In this document: positions 40,546 to 51,166 of the stretch, one piece after another
How positions within the stretch are numbered: position 1 is the stretch's first letter
Layout of the letters: every line of letters begins with the position of its first letter
NCBI RefSeq assembly: GCF_030064125.1
Contig: NZ_CP125957.1
Coordinates: forward strand, 4,830,501 to 4,894,500
Reading direction: 5' to 3'
Length of the DNA stretch: 64,000 nucleotides
Origin: Pseudomonas sp. G2-4
GTDB taxonomy: Bacteria; Pseudomonadota; Gammaproteobacteria; Pseudomonadales; Pseudomonadaceae
Position numbers and translations under genes: made by a program
Notes under the pieces: model-generated
The model's database searches: none
What the model saw: the letters and a program-made list of their open reading frames with translations, nothing else
Told to the model about the DNA's origin: nothing

Positions 40546-43500
40546 CTATACAGCCGACGGGCCACTGACTGTAACCACTCTCCCTAACGCGTCATAATCC
40601 AACAGGCGCCCCCATTCATCGCGGGTCATGTTGCCATCGGCGTCGTAATGAAGTGGAATCTCTTGGGGATAATCATCATGGCTGTTGGTCACCCTGCTGA
40701 GTTGCGCCGGATCTCTGGTCTCGAAAAAGTAATTGGCGTCGTTGCGATCACCCGGAAAATACGTAAGCACCCGGGTCAGGTTATCCAATTTATCGAACCT
40801 GAACGTCTGCTGCTCGATCGCCTTGCCATAGGGATCAATCGGTGGCTGGGTACCCGTGCAGAGGTACTTGGTTAAACGGCCTCGCAGATCATATTCGTAA
40901 TTTTCATCACGCAAGATCTCGGTACCTTCACTCAAACAACGATGCTCCAGCGCATCCACCGCGTTGTACTCTTGCAGCAGTTCCTGATGCCAGCCTCCAC
41001 TGTCAAACTTGCGCAGAACCTCACGGCCAAACGCGTCGTACTCCAGGGTAATGCGCAACTGCAATCCTTGCACCTCGTCCTGGGTTTCAATGACCTGAAT
41101 CTGCCCCAGATCATCGTAAGTGAATTGCGAAAAGGTCGTGCCAAGCCGAGTCGACTTCAAACGGCCTGCTTTGTCTAAATCATAATCGTAGCGCTGGGTC
41201 TGACCTAATACATCGGTGTAGCGCAATAGCCGGCCACGAAAGCTGTAGACATAGCTCATCTGGTATTGCTGGCTGCTTTCACGGCGTGTTTCGCTTTTCA
41301 ACTCCCCGTTGCTGAAATACTCTCGCGTCAGCTCTAGCCCACTTTCCTCGCAATTCAACAAGCGAGCGTTCTGCTTGTCATAAATATAATTGGAATCACT
41401 GCCCGGCAAACGCCGGCGCTTTGGCTCCTCACCCAATTGCGGCACATATTCGTAGAGAATCTCCTGCCCGGAAGCGGTAGTTATCGAGGCTGGCTGGGCC
41501 TGGCCAGGTTCGTACAACAAGTGACGAATACGGCCGCCGGTATCTGACAGGATCATACGGTCAAGACCATCGAAACACTGCTCACCTAAAACCACGTCAT
41601 CTACGCAGATCTTCGTGGGCAGGTCCGCACTACTATGCTCAGCATAGGCACGCACGACTTGCGCCTTATCGGGCAAAACAGTCACTGTCATCCGGTCGTA
41701 GGCATCGTAGTCATACTCGGTGACGGCATTTCGCGCATCGGTCTCTCGTACTGTGCGACCTAGACCGTCATAATCATAGCGATGCACGCTGGTCACGTGC
41801 TCTGACAGATCAAGGCGCTCGACACGATCTGGTTTTTCGAATTTGCCCAACCAAGTCTTTTCCACCCCGGTGCGCAAGGGCTCATCTCCAGGACCTTGAC
41901 GCCAGGCACATACAATCGGAACAACCCTGTCACCAATCGGATCGGTTACTTCGAACGCCTTGATCCCGTCCGGGCCTGTCACACAGAACTGCTGCCCCCA
42001 ATCATCAAACTCATAGACGCTGACCAGCGGTAACGTTTGGGTTTCCAGCCAATCGAATTCGGTTTCTTCGATCAGGTTCTCAAGGGCATCATGCTGAGCC
42101 GCATAGATCTGTCGCCATGGCCTACGCACAGGGTCCGCATCAACATCCTGACGATCCTCGCGAATCACCCTGTTCAGGCCATCGAAAAAGCTTCGGGTCT
42201 GCACCCCCTTGACGTCGGTGAGCAACTGCATTGCCTGTTGACCATCCAGTGAGGTCAGGACGTAGGTGTAAAAACGCGTGGCTTCGAACTCGGTTTGCGG
42301 CGCTACGGTTTCACTGGTCACTCGCTGGAGCGCATCATAAGTCGTGGCAATCTCAACATCGTTGTCATCGCGACTGAGCAGTACCTGACCATGAATCAAA
42401 GAATGTTGTGAGGTGACGATTTTTTGCACGTTCCGGGCTTTACCATTTCGGTCCGGCCCACCATGATCGAAGCCTGTCAGGATTTCCAGGGTCTGCAACA
42501 CTTCAGTACCTTGCGCTCCAATGACCTTCCTGTAAGAAAACTCCGTGGTTGTAGTGCAGCTATTTCTCAGCTCGGATTGTCGGAGGGCTCGGCCATGGAA
42601 AAAGGCCTCCTTGGGCGCGTCAAAATAATCAAAAAGGCTTTTATGCTGCTCTGTTTCCACAGCGCCCCGAACCTCCAATAGCACTTCACTAGACGTGAGC
42701 AAGTCGCCTTCATCCAGGGTGTTCTCCAGCGGCGGCAATTCCACATAGCGATACCGGGTGCGCAGGACCGGCGCCTGGCCTTCATGACCCTCAGCCGGGT
42801 ACACCGTCTGGCTGCGCAGGTTACGCACAAAGTCCTGCGGATCCTTGGGGCAGTGCACATCACCGTCGTCATCCACGTAACCACCGACCGGGTAGTATTC
42901 GTACACGGTGCGCACGCCGTTAGGCTCGGATTCCTCCAGCAGGTTGCCGAAGTTGTCGTAGTCGGTGGTCAGGGTTTCGCTGCGGGCCTGGGTAACATCG
43001 CTGATGAGTTCCCAGCGCTTTTCCACGGTCTTGGGCAGCTGGAAATACGCCGGCTGTTGCTCGAAGGTCCCTTCGACGGTGTGATAAGTGTTGATCAGCC
43101 GCTGCACGCAATCGCCTTGGGTGGTGCATTCCTCGGTGAGCAGGTGAAAGCTGTTGAAGGTGCGCTGCACCGTGCGCATAGTCCCGCCGCCGACTTTATG
43201 TTTGGCGGTAGAGCCGTAGGTGTAACTGCGATCGGTTTTGTACAGTTGGTCCAGGCCGTTGCTTTCCCAATTGATGTTGGAGCCGTTGCCGATGAAGTTT
43301 TCCAGGGTGTACTCGTAGGTCACTTCCATCGGCGGTTGCTCACAGCCGGGGAAGAGTTGATGGCGAGTGACCCGTGGCAGGTTCACCCGCCCGGTATTGC
43401 CCGGGTAAGGATGACCGTCGTCGAGATATTCGATGGCTTCGCGCCCGCCGGCCGGGGTCTTGACCTCGGTGATGCAGCTCAGGCCGCGCACCTGCTGATA

Positions 43501-44202
43501 GTCGAAACGCCAGCTGGCCTTTTCCACGGTGGGCAGGATGATCTCGACCACCTCACGCCTGGGGTTCAGCTTGAGTTCGAAACGCGCCAGCGGCTTGCCG
43601 TCCGCGCCGGCCTCCGGGTGCAGGAGAAACTCGACCCAGGAGTCATCACTGGAGCGGTTGATCTGCAGCAGCGCGCCCAAGTCGTCGCTGACCGATTCCA
43701 GGCGCTGACCGTTGCCAAAGCCTGTGTAGGACAAATCGACCTTGTGCCCGGAGGCGGCATGGATCTGCACGGGCAGGGCGACCTCTCCATCGCCGCTGCC
43801 ACCGACCTTCAGGGTTTCGATCAAGCCGGCCTTGTGCACGACGCGGTAGATGTCGTTGCCGTCGTTGAAGAAGTGGAAACTGTCGAGTTTCTTTTCCTTG
43901 ATCTCAGGCTTGGTGCCGCTGCCGGTGACCTTGAAGGTTTCGCCGGTGAACAGGGCGAGGATGCGGTCGCCGGGAGTGAACTGGGACAGGTTGAGGTTCC
44001 AGCCGACGCCAAAACCTGAGTCCAGTTTGTTGAGTGGGTTGAACACCAGTTTCAGCGGTACGGCGGGGCCGCAAAGGTCGTTGGTCTTGAGTTCCGGCAG
44101 ATCGATGGCGATGGTGTACTGACCGGTGCGCGGGTCGACGCTGGCGGACAGGAAACTCATGAAGTTGAAAGCATTGGAGTGAACAACTGTCGAAGTGGTC
44201 AT
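40546..44202 (-). CDS. Rhs/YD-repeat protein, truncated before the core end
   Basis: This 1218-aa protein has no signal peptide and starts 'MTTSTVVHSNAFNFMSFLSA'. The first 499 codons are nearly identical to the Rhs gene at 55677, then the two diverge. YD repeats run to the end ('YDYDAYDRMTVTVLP', 'YDYDLDKAGRLKSTR'), but the protein stops at 'GRVVTVSGPSAV'. The conserved closing region (repeat-associated core ending in DPSGH) and any variable tail are missing. It could not form a closed, self-cleaving cage alone. It is the last gene of the leftward run of large proteins. Either a truncated relic or a partner/reservoir for the full-length gene. Confidence 0.82.
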   Translation of the reverse strand: MTTSTVVHSNAFNFMSFLSASVDPRTGQYTIAIDLPELKTNDLCGPAVPLKLVFNPLNKLDSGFGVGWNLNLSQFTPGDRILALFTGETFKVTGSGTKPEIKEKKLDSFHFFNDGNDIYRVVHKAGLIETLKVGGSGDGEVALPVQIHAASGHKVDLSYTGFGNGQRLESVSDDLGALLQINRSSDDSWVEFLLHPEAGADGKPLARFELKLNPRREVVEIILPTVEKASWRFDYQQVRGLSCITEVKTPAGGREAIEYLDDGHPYPGNTGRVNLPRVTRHQLFPGCEQPPMEVTYEYTLENFIGNGSNINWESNGLDQLYKTDRSYTYGSTAKHKVGGGTMRTVQRTFNSFHLLTEECTTQGDCVQRLINTYHTVEGTFEQQPAYFQLPKTVEKRWELISDVTQARSETLTTDYDNFGNLLEESEPNGVRTVYEYYPVGGYVDDDGDVHCPKDPQDFVRNLRSQTVYPAEGHEGQAPVLRTRYRYVELPPLENTLDEGDLLTSSEVLLEVRGAVETEQHKSLFDYFDAPKEAFFHGRALRQSELRNSCTTTTEFSYRKVIGAQGTEVLQTLEILTGFDHGGPDRNGKARNVQKIVTSQHSLIHGQVLLSRDDNDVEIATTYDALQRVTSETVAPQTEFEATRFYTYVLTSLDGQQAMQLLTDVKGVQTRSFFDGLNRVIREDRQDVDADPVRRPWRQIYAAQHDALENLIEETEFDWLETQTLPLVSVYEFDDWGQQFCVTGPDGIKAFEVTDPIGDRVVPIVCAWRQGPGDEPLRTGVEKTWLGKFEKPDRVERLDLSEHVTSVHRYDYDGLGRTVRETDARNAVTEYDYDAYDRMTVTVLPDKAQVVRAYAEHSSADLPTKICVDDVVLGEQCFDGLDRMILSDTGGRIRHLLYEPGQAQPASITTASGQEILYEYVPQLGEEPKRRRLPGSDSNYIYDKQNARLLNCEESGLELTREYFSNGELKSETRRESSQQYQMSYVYSFRGRLLRYTDVLGQTQRYDYDLDKAGRLKSTRLGTTFSQFTYDDLGQIQVIETQDEVQGLQLRITLEYDAFGREVLRKFDSGGWHQELLQEYNAVDALEHRCLSEGTEILRDENYEYDLRGRLTKYLCTGTQPPIDPYGKAIEQQTFRFDKLDNLTRVLTYFPGDRNDANYFFETRDPAQLSRVTNSHDDYPQEIPLHYDADGNMTRDEWGRLLDYDALGRVVTVSGPSAV
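42706..44202 (-). repeat. Long inverted duplication, left arm (1497 bp)
   Basis: This segment, the 5' part of the truncated Rhs gene, matches 55677-57173 codon for codon in length, with only scattered substitutions. The two arms are in inverted orientation around 11.5 kb. Confidence 0.9.
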
Positions 44203-44268
44203 GGTGGTTTCGCTTCCCGAACAGGTTGCAGAAACAAGCAGGCGACTCTTCCATGTGTCGCCTTCAGC

Positions 44269-47163
44269 TTATTGGAAGTTGATCAGCAGCCTGTTACGGC
44301 TGTCTACGCGGCTCGGAACGTCAAAACTCACATCGAACCGGTGCGTATTCCCCTCTTCGTCCCGCATCAAACACCGTACGGCCCCATCCAGTCGCTCGCG
44401 ATAATGCATGAGCGGATCCTCCGCCATGCTGTCATGCCAGTAGGGCATATCCGGGACCCGATGCAAGCTGACAAGAAGCTCGCCCCGCCCGGGACGATAT
44501 TGCTCTACAAAATCAGTAGAGGGCTGTTTGTAGTTCAGGGTATGACACATGGCTCTGAAGTAAGCATCGAACACTAACCCAGTGGGCGGGTTGTCCTCTC
44601 GTCCAAAAGGTTGAGGATAAAAACCATAGCCGGTGAAACTGGCGAAGGTTTCATCCAACTGCTCCGATTCATATTGCAAGGTCGACGCATTATCCAGAAT
44701 CTTCAGCGTTGCCATTCCTACGGGCTCTATGCCCTGGCGTCGATAACCAAATTTCCAATAGTCGATTGAATCCAACACATAAGAGAATGGATCATCGGAG
44801 GTTTCCTCACCCGCACCTGTATGCGCGCGCACCCGGACGAAGTCATAGTAGGTATTGGGTCCGCTCGTGACCGGCCTTGGAGGTACGACGCCGCGCAATT
44901 GAATCGTATTGTCGTCCCAAATCTCCTTGGTAGAGGGCCATTCCCGGTTATCATCGCCTTTGAACCAGGCATAAAACTCCATGGTCCCCTCCAATGTCGA
45001 CTGTACATACAGGTACCGATAGCGTGTCCGGTCATTTCGGAGTTCCAAAGGGAAGTCAGGGTCGATGCTCTTGACGGCGCCCGAGGAGTTCAACCTGAAG
45101 CGGTTGCGCTGGACATTCACCGCCCAATCCCATTCGTTATCCTCGATCCCCTCCTGGTCCGCCTCAATAAAAGGGACTTCCGCACCGCCCAGATAAACAA
45201 GCTTCAAAGTCGACAACTCGACATCGCTCAAGGGAATATCGTCCCCAGAAGCAGTTTGCTGGGTTTCAATCTTGATTCGAATTGGAATTTGCTGCATGCC
45301 ATTGATGTAGCACTGCCTCGTGCCCAAGGCTTCGATTGCGAATGCTTTCAGCTCTGTCCATCGCGGCGTTTCCCGCTGGCGCTCGACCAACTGCACGATG
45401 GCATAGCCCCAGGCGTCATCACTGGTTTCACCGAGCACGACACTCACCGGCGTCGTGCTCGATACAGGCGGTGTGAATACCCCATCCGAGGAAATAGTGC
45501 CTTCGCCATAAACCTCCCAATCCGCACGGCTCGGGTCGGCCAGATTCGCAATATTGAATTGGATCGAACTTGATGCGGTCACGGTGGGCACATGATACGG
45601 CAGGATCCGCAGACTCTGCGGCGCCCCGATGATGATGACCGCTGCCCGAGCAAATTCCCCCGTGCCAGTGTCTTTCACCTCAATGGTTTGAATCCATACC
45701 GGTTGGCCTGGCTCATTGCGAGGGGTGAAAACAGCGTTGTAACTGTCGATTTGCGTCAAATCCCCCTTCTCATCGCCTACCGGCGACCACTCCAATCGAT
45801 GGGTTCCCAAGCTGGAGGCCTTCAGGTGGAGAGGGCCCATCCCCTCTCCCCAGGTGTAAATTCGCGGAGAGATCACAATGCTTTGGTAGGACTCCACCAC
45901 CAGCCCGGAATAGCTGCGCTCACCTTGGCCATCGGTGTAATGGGCCGTCACCACCGACACTTGTTGGCTGTGTCCCATCAATGCTGGAGCCAGCGGTGTA
46001 TAAGTGTTTCCCACCATGGAGCCGACCAGCAATGGGCTATCAAGGCTACTGGCGCTCCAGCGGGTCGGCGTTGGAGCACCACCTGCACCACTGAAGACGT
46101 TGAAACGGGTCGGCACGCCGCCCTTCACCGCGACGCGGGCAGGCTCGATAATCCGCGCATCCGACGTCAGCGAAATAGTGCCAAATACCACCAAGTCATG
46201 GGGGGTGTGGGGTGGCTCGCTGTTAGTAAAGACATAGCTATTGGGAAACAGCAGGTGCTTGAGCAAATCCAGCGCTCCCTCATCGACAAACGGGATGAGC
46301 CGTTTCTCCACCACCACGACACCTGAGTACTTGGGCTGCCCATTCTCCAGATCGTTGGGGATTAAATAAGTAAAACTGCGATCGTCCAGAGGCAGATCCC
46401 CTTCCTCGGGGTTGGAGGTGAGTTGTATAAACATCACCAAGGCGCCATCCCCGTAGTTCGCCGACCGGCTATCCGCCCCCCCTGGGGCGGCCTGTGTGCG
46501 TAGGTAGAATGAACGAGGCGCCAGCGGGCTGTAATCATTGTAATCAATGATGCCCAGCACGAAGGTCTTGCGATAAGCCGGATGCTCCTCCAGATAAACT
46601 TTAATCGCATCACCGATACGGTGCTGGGAATACCAACCGGAACCCAGGTTACATGTAACGTCGAAGCCCTCGGATAAATCGAGCAAGACCCGACCGCGGT
46701 CATCAACTGTTCCCTGCGCCATCGTCAGGTCGACGGTCATTTGCACCTGATAGCCCATGTCTTCGCGGAAGTGGAAACTTTCGCGGACGATAGGCGGTTT
46801 CGCCGGTACCAGGCTCGTTGAGGTATAGGCACCACTGATAATGTTCATCGTCAGGGTCACCCGGGAGTCTGCCAAGGTCGCAGACTCGAAAGACAGGCGC
46901 GGTTCACCCAGTACCAGACGCTCCAGCTCGATCTCTTCGAATTCATCCGCGTCGGTAAAGAAACGGCGGTTGAAAGGCACCAGAAAACTTAAGTCGTTCA
47001 TGTGGGAAAGATACTGTTTTTGCAGTATCTGATTGATATGGGCACGGTCGAAGGCCGCGATTGCCCCCCATTTCCGAGTCACGTTGCCTCGCGCAAGTAT
47101 CTCAAGCAACTCGGCTTTGGAATGCCCTACCCTTGGACTGTCTGCGGAGTTATTCAGAGACAT
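44269..47163 (-). CDS. Large beta-rich protein of unknown family (964 aa)
   Basis: I know no named family for it. The start at 47163 (GAGGAAA upstream) overlaps the end of the upstream 809-aa gene by 14 bp. The N-terminal domain contains 'FDRAHINQILQKQYLSHM' and 'LGEPRLSFESATLADSRVTL', clearly related to the 809- and 791-aa proteins. The middle has an Ig-like unit ('YGEGTISSDGVFTPPVSSTT') and the end is 'FDVSFDVPSRVDSRNRLLIN'. No signal peptide or membrane helix is seen. It is encoded between its relatives and the truncated Rhs gene, with 66 bp to the latter. Confidence 0.75.
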   Translation of the reverse strand: MSLNNSADSPRVGHSKAELLEILARGNVTRKWGAIAAFDRAHINQILQKQYLSHMNDLSFLVPFNRRFFTDADEFEEIELERLVLGEPRLSFESATLADSRVTLTMNIISGAYTSTSLVPAKPPIVRESFHFREDMGYQVQMTVDLTMAQGTVDDRGRVLLDLSEGFDVTCNLGSGWYSQHRIGDAIKVYLEEHPAYRKTFVLGIIDYNDYSPLAPRSFYLRTQAAPGGADSRSANYGDGALVMFIQLTSNPEEGDLPLDDRSFTYLIPNDLENGQPKYSGVVVVEKRLIPFVDEGALDLLKHLLFPNSYVFTNSEPPHTPHDLVVFGTISLTSDARIIEPARVAVKGGVPTRFNVFSGAGGAPTPTRWSASSLDSPLLVGSMVGNTYTPLAPALMGHSQQVSVVTAHYTDGQGERSYSGLVVESYQSIVISPRIYTWGEGMGPLHLKASSLGTHRLEWSPVGDEKGDLTQIDSYNAVFTPRNEPGQPVWIQTIEVKDTGTGEFARAAVIIIGAPQSLRILPYHVPTVTASSSIQFNIANLADPSRADWEVYGEGTISSDGVFTPPVSSTTPVSVVLGETSDDAWGYAIVQLVERQRETPRWTELKAFAIEALGTRQCYINGMQQIPIRIKIETQQTASGDDIPLSDVELSTLKLVYLGGAEVPFIEADQEGIEDNEWDWAVNVQRNRFRLNSSGAVKSIDPDFPLELRNDRTRYRYLYVQSTLEGTMEFYAWFKGDDNREWPSTKEIWDDNTIQLRGVVPPRPVTSGPNTYYDFVRVRAHTGAGEETSDDPFSYVLDSIDYWKFGYRRQGIEPVGMATLKILDNASTLQYESEQLDETFASFTGYGFYPQPFGREDNPPTGLVFDAYFRAMCHTLNYKQPSTDFVEQYRPGRGELLVSLHRVPDMPYWHDSMAEDPLMHYRERLDGAVRCLMRDEEGNTHRFDVSFDVPSRVDSRNRLLINFQ

Positions 47164-49579
47164 GGTGATTTCCTCGCCGTTTTGCAGGTGGGGTATATGA
47201 CTGCACATCAACAATGGGATTGGGCACGATCAGGAAATCATATTTCCATACTTCATCGTCCTCTCTTACGGCCAGAAGCACCGCGAACTTGGCGCTGGGG
47301 GCGGCCGGTAATTCATACACCCCAGTGTTTGACAATGTGCCGTCACCGTAGAGTTTCGTGAACTCGATTTCGTCAGTGGGGACCTCTTTTTCATTCGAAT
47401 TCTTGTCTATGTAAAACAGCTTCACCGTCAGCGTTCGCTCATCAGCACCGGTCACCGTTTTGATGAAATAGTTGGAGCTATCATGTACCACGACCGCGAT
47501 TGACTTCTGTACCGGCCCTTCGCCTGATTTGCGCAGCACGTCGATCTCTTCGATGCTAATGGGTGAGTCTGCGGAACCTTGGAATAGAGGCGGAATGAAG
47601 CGCTTTTGGTGCTCAAGCCCCTCTATTGGATTAGGCTCGTCCCGGATGTCGGCCGTCGACCCGTCCGCCAGTCGATAGATAAGTTCGGAGCCATCCAAAG
47701 CAGCGGCTGACATTTTGTGGCCCGATACCTGCTCCCCCTGGGATCTTGCCGTCGCCACGAACACCAACGGATCGACGCCTATGTCGCGCTTGACAATACT
47801 CACCAACGCTCTGCTGCTATTGCCGTTTCCTGCCCGTGCCGTGACCAGCACACGCTTCTGGTAACCGGTGATGTCAGCGTCGGGGGGAGCTGTGTAAAAA
47901 CCTGTACCGCTAACGATCGTGCCGGGATTGCCGGTTTCCCCTGGCAAATTAGCAACACTCCAGGTCAATCCGGTCGCGGCGGGCTCGGTGCCGAATAAAA
48001 TCTCACCTTCAGGCCCAATGACCGGTTCGACCGGATCAATGACAAAATTGGTCAGACTCGGGGCAACCCTGCCCAACAACGCCATGTCTCCGGTGAAGTA
48101 GCCAGAACTCGGTTGCACCGCATTCTGCGTGCGGAATAACAGGCCATTGAGTCGAAAGAGATTGATCTCCGGGACGGTAGAGGTGAAACGATCGAAACTC
48201 TCGTCCAACTGCACCCTGAGTAACGACTCGATGCGTTCGAGAATCGGGCCGATGTACGGTTCGACCGTCGGCTTACCGATGAACCCGTCGGGCGACACCT
48301 TGCATATTTTCAGATTCTCCGGGGCGGCCTCCGGCTTCAAAGACAGTTGGCCATCCGCCGCTGTGGAGAACTTGAAAGTTTGCTGCCAACGCCACTTCGC
48401 AGTCATCGAGCCGGGGACTGTTACATTCGCATTAGTTACCACACTGACTGGCGTCGCTTGTTTCCCTTCCCAGCGCAATGTCAGTATGTTCTTGTCTATT
48501 CTGGCGAAGAACTCGCACACCACCGTAGTCCCTTCTTTTTTAGAGAATGGCAATGTGAAGCCGGATGGCAAGGCAAGGCTTTTGATATTGGGCACGCCGG
48601 TTTGGACACCCACCTCCGCCCTGAGCGACCCGCTCGCCGGGGTCAATGATTGGATATGCTCGCCTGCCACACCCTCTGAAACCACGTCGATGGGGGCTTG
48701 GTTAATCCGTTGGAACCCATCGGCAACAATGTGCTTGAGCAAGAAATGGTTACCCAACAGGAGCGTCGCCGACAACGGCTCATCCCCGCCTCCCAAGGGA
48801 ATCAAGTAATGCATCCCGGTATTCGAGGGCGGAATAGAATACTCCTGCTCCTCGTCTCTCCCCTTCATCAGGATAAATACCAAGACCTCACCCTCGCCAA
48901 AGTTGAGCGAATTCAGAACATTGCCGCCCGGCGCTGGATGGGTTCGAATGAAAAATTCCTCGGGCTGGAGCAGATCCGAGGGCTCACGTATCAAGGTATT
49001 CAATTCGAATACTTTTTGATCCTCGTCCCAGGCATCGAATTCTTTTTTAAATTTCAGACCGGCTTCAACATTCTGCTCCATGCTGTCGCCGACAGTGACA
49101 TACAATTGGGTACCTTTTGAGAGATCCAGCGTAACGCGGCCGAGTGTATCCACCGTGCCTGGTTTACCTACCAATTGAATACTCATGCGCAGCAAAGGAC
49201 CATTCACCGCATCCGCCAGCCGCAACCGTGTAATCTTTCTAACCCTTTCCCCCACTCCTTTACTCACGGAGAGTTCTGTTCCGCCAACAATATGCATGGT
49301 CAGGGTCGCTTCAGAAGCCGCTATCTCTGCTGTTTCGAACGACAATCGCGGCGCGTCGAGAATATAGTCATAGATATAACTCCAAATAGTATCCGAACCG
49401 TACTCGGTATCGAAACTGATAGGGTCAAAATAGGAGTCACCGGTAAACCGCTGGATATACTCTTGCATCAATAGCATGTTGGTCTTGCTTTGATCATAAG
49501 CCAGAATCGCATCAAACCCGTAAGTTCTTGGTTTCGTCTCCAGCCAGGTAACGAACTGCTCTACCGTTTCGCGTGCCAT
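47150..49579 (-). CDS. Large beta-rich protein of unknown family (809 aa)
   Basis: The sequence is about three-quarters identical to the 791-aa protein at 51260. The N-terminal domain has 'ILAYDQSKTNMLLMQEYIQR' and 'DAPRLSFETAEIAASEATLT'. A central part includes 'PSGFTLPFSKKEGTTVVCEF'. Near residue 550 an Ig-like/Big-type domain is suggested by 'GTIVSGTGFYTAPPDADITG', a surface-protein pattern. No signal sequence or catalytic motif is seen. It is followed with overlap by the 964-aa relative. The pattern suggests structural or binding components of a complex rather than enzymes. Confidence 0.75.
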   Translation of the reverse strand: MARETVEQFVTWLETKPRTYGFDAILAYDQSKTNMLLMQEYIQRFTGDSYFDPISFDTEYGSDTIWSYIYDYILDAPRLSFETAEIAASEATLTMHIVGGTELSVSKGVGERVRKITRLRLADAVNGPLLRMSIQLVGKPGTVDTLGRVTLDLSKGTQLYVTVGDSMEQNVEAGLKFKKEFDAWDEDQKVFELNTLIREPSDLLQPEEFFIRTHPAPGGNVLNSLNFGEGEVLVFILMKGRDEEQEYSIPPSNTGMHYLIPLGGGDEPLSATLLLGNHFLLKHIVADGFQRINQAPIDVVSEGVAGEHIQSLTPASGSLRAEVGVQTGVPNIKSLALPSGFTLPFSKKEGTTVVCEFFARIDKNILTLRWEGKQATPVSVVTNANVTVPGSMTAKWRWQQTFKFSTAADGQLSLKPEAAPENLKICKVSPDGFIGKPTVEPYIGPILERIESLLRVQLDESFDRFTSTVPEINLFRLNGLLFRTQNAVQPSSGYFTGDMALLGRVAPSLTNFVIDPVEPVIGPEGEILFGTEPAATGLTWSVANLPGETGNPGTIVSGTGFYTAPPDADITGYQKRVLVTARAGNGNSSRALVSIVKRDIGVDPLVFVATARSQGEQVSGHKMSAAALDGSELIYRLADGSTADIRDEPNPIEGLEHQKRFIPPLFQGSADSPISIEEIDVLRKSGEGPVQKSIAVVVHDSSNYFIKTVTGADERTLTVKLFYIDKNSNEKEVPTDEIEFTKLYGDGTLSNTGVYELPAAPSAKFAVLLAVREDDEVWKYDFLIVPNPIVDVQSYTPPAKRRGNHHVSE

Positions 49580-49676
49580 GATAGTTGCCTCATCCAGTAA
49601 TGGGCCAATGAACAGTGTTCAAACAAGCCGACCCGTACGTGGCCCGGCTGCTTCTTTCGGCATCGAGATCTGCGCC

Positions 49677-51137
49677 TTATTCAATCAACATAAGATTGTC
49701 CAGCGTTGGGAAATTGAAGAAACTTTTCCCTCCATCGAAACTCACGGTGGCCGTCAGCCTGAAGCTGGACCTCATCTTCAACTGCCGTAAAAAAGACTTC
49801 GGTAACTTTTGATCGATAATGCCGTTCGAGGCTTCTGTGGCCGTGACAGGCACGGCTGGAGTACGCACATCGATATAGATCGAAGTGGTAGAAACATCGA
49901 CCCCCCAAACACGGATAGTTAACAGTTGTCCCTGTGCAATAAAAACCCATTTCCCTAGCGTAAGATTCGCACCCTTTTCATCTGAGACAGATTTCAATGA
50001 AAGAGTATTACCCACCAGGTCGGTGCATTGAACTTTTGGATATTCATCCCGTGATAGAGGCTTGATACGCAGTTGCAATCGATCAGAATCCTGATAGGGC
50101 TCACCAGAAGGGGTAAACCGGTAAAACACGGGAAAGCGCTTGGTTTCTTCGTTATCGTTTGCTTCCATATTCGCGGCAATAGCATTGATCGGCACCTGGA
50201 AGCGCCGGGGATTGGCAGGGTCATAGGGCTCTGGGGCGATATGCTCACCTCCCGCTGGATCCCCCTGCCAGTGCACCGCAACCCGGTCCCCCACCCCAAT
50301 CACCAGCGATTGTGGCAGAGTGACGAACGCACCGTTTTGTGTCGTGGCGGTGGCGGTCAGATAGGCCTCGTTGTCACCGGGCATCCCTTCGGAGGTAGCG
50401 CCTTCGACCGATGGCGCCTTCAAATCCAACGCTCCACGTACCTTCAGCTCCAGCACTTGTGAAGTCTGCGCCGCCCCTTCCCGCGCGAACTGATAAAACA
50501 CCTGAACTTCCTGCCCAATACTGTCCAGCAATGCCTGGGCAGGCAGCCGAAACAGCAGGACCTGACTCTGGATATTCGAAGAGTCGAGCAACAGGGACTG
50601 GTAAACACGTTTACCCAGGTCGGAAGTCCACCAATACAGCAATACGTAATCGCTGATATGGGCATCCGTATAAGGGGTTACTCGCAAGGTGATACCGTCA
50701 GGGAACTGCGAAGGATCGAGTGTATCACCCAATAATTGTTCGATATGAATGGCCGGTTGCAATGGCGTGGTCGGTGCAACAATACGCACTGTCTGTACAG
50801 CAGATGGCCCAAAGATATCAGTACCGAAATATTTCACGGTGTAGCTGATTAGGGCGTGACCGCCCTCGATAAAGTCAATTTGGTTCCGAGGAATATTAAA
50901 GACCAGCGGTCGTTCTATATCATTGACCGTCAAGGTTTTCGGTGTTTCCCACACCTCATCCAAATCGCCCCTGTCGTCATATCCTTCAAACTTGAATGTG
51001 ACTACGTCGTCTTCGTGCATCGCCCGATACGGTGCAATCAACGCTGTCACGGTTGGCCCGATCGTGCGCGGATTCAAGTGAAGATCATGGGACTCCTTGA
51101 TGTGCGCGACGGGCAGCAGATTCTCCGAGGACACCAT
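49677..51137 (-). CDS. Ig-like beta-rich protein of unknown family (486 aa)
   Basis: The start at 51137 is chosen because GGAG lies 9 nt before it, and because the likely transcript from the upstream lux-box promoter would begin only about 20 nt earlier. An ATG five codons upstream is possible. The protein is built of beta-sandwich-like segments ('GGHALISYTVKYFGTDIFGP', 'QEVQVFYQFAREGAAQTSQV') and ends 'VSFDGGKSFFNFPTLDNLML'. The same plan and ending occur in the 496-aa protein at 60860. No secretion signal is visible. It sits between the 791- and 809-aa paralogues. Confidence 0.72.
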   Translation of the reverse strand: MVSSENLLPVAHIKESHDLHLNPRTIGPTVTALIAPYRAMHEDDVVTFKFEGYDDRGDLDEVWETPKTLTVNDIERPLVFNIPRNQIDFIEGGHALISYTVKYFGTDIFGPSAVQTVRIVAPTTPLQPAIHIEQLLGDTLDPSQFPDGITLRVTPYTDAHISDYVLLYWWTSDLGKRVYQSLLLDSSNIQSQVLLFRLPAQALLDSIGQEVQVFYQFAREGAAQTSQVLELKVRGALDLKAPSVEGATSEGMPGDNEAYLTATATTQNGAFVTLPQSLVIGVGDRVAVHWQGDPAGGEHIAPEPYDPANPRRFQVPINAIAANMEANDNEETKRFPVFYRFTPSGEPYQDSDRLQLRIKPLSRDEYPKVQCTDLVGNTLSLKSVSDEKGANLTLGKWVFIAQGQLLTIRVWGVDVSTTSIYIDVRTPAVPVTATEASNGIIDQKLPKSFLRQLKMRSSFRLTATVSFDGGKSFFNFPTLDNLMLIE

Positions 51138-51166
51138 ATCTATTAACTCCATTAAGCTGTAGCTAT

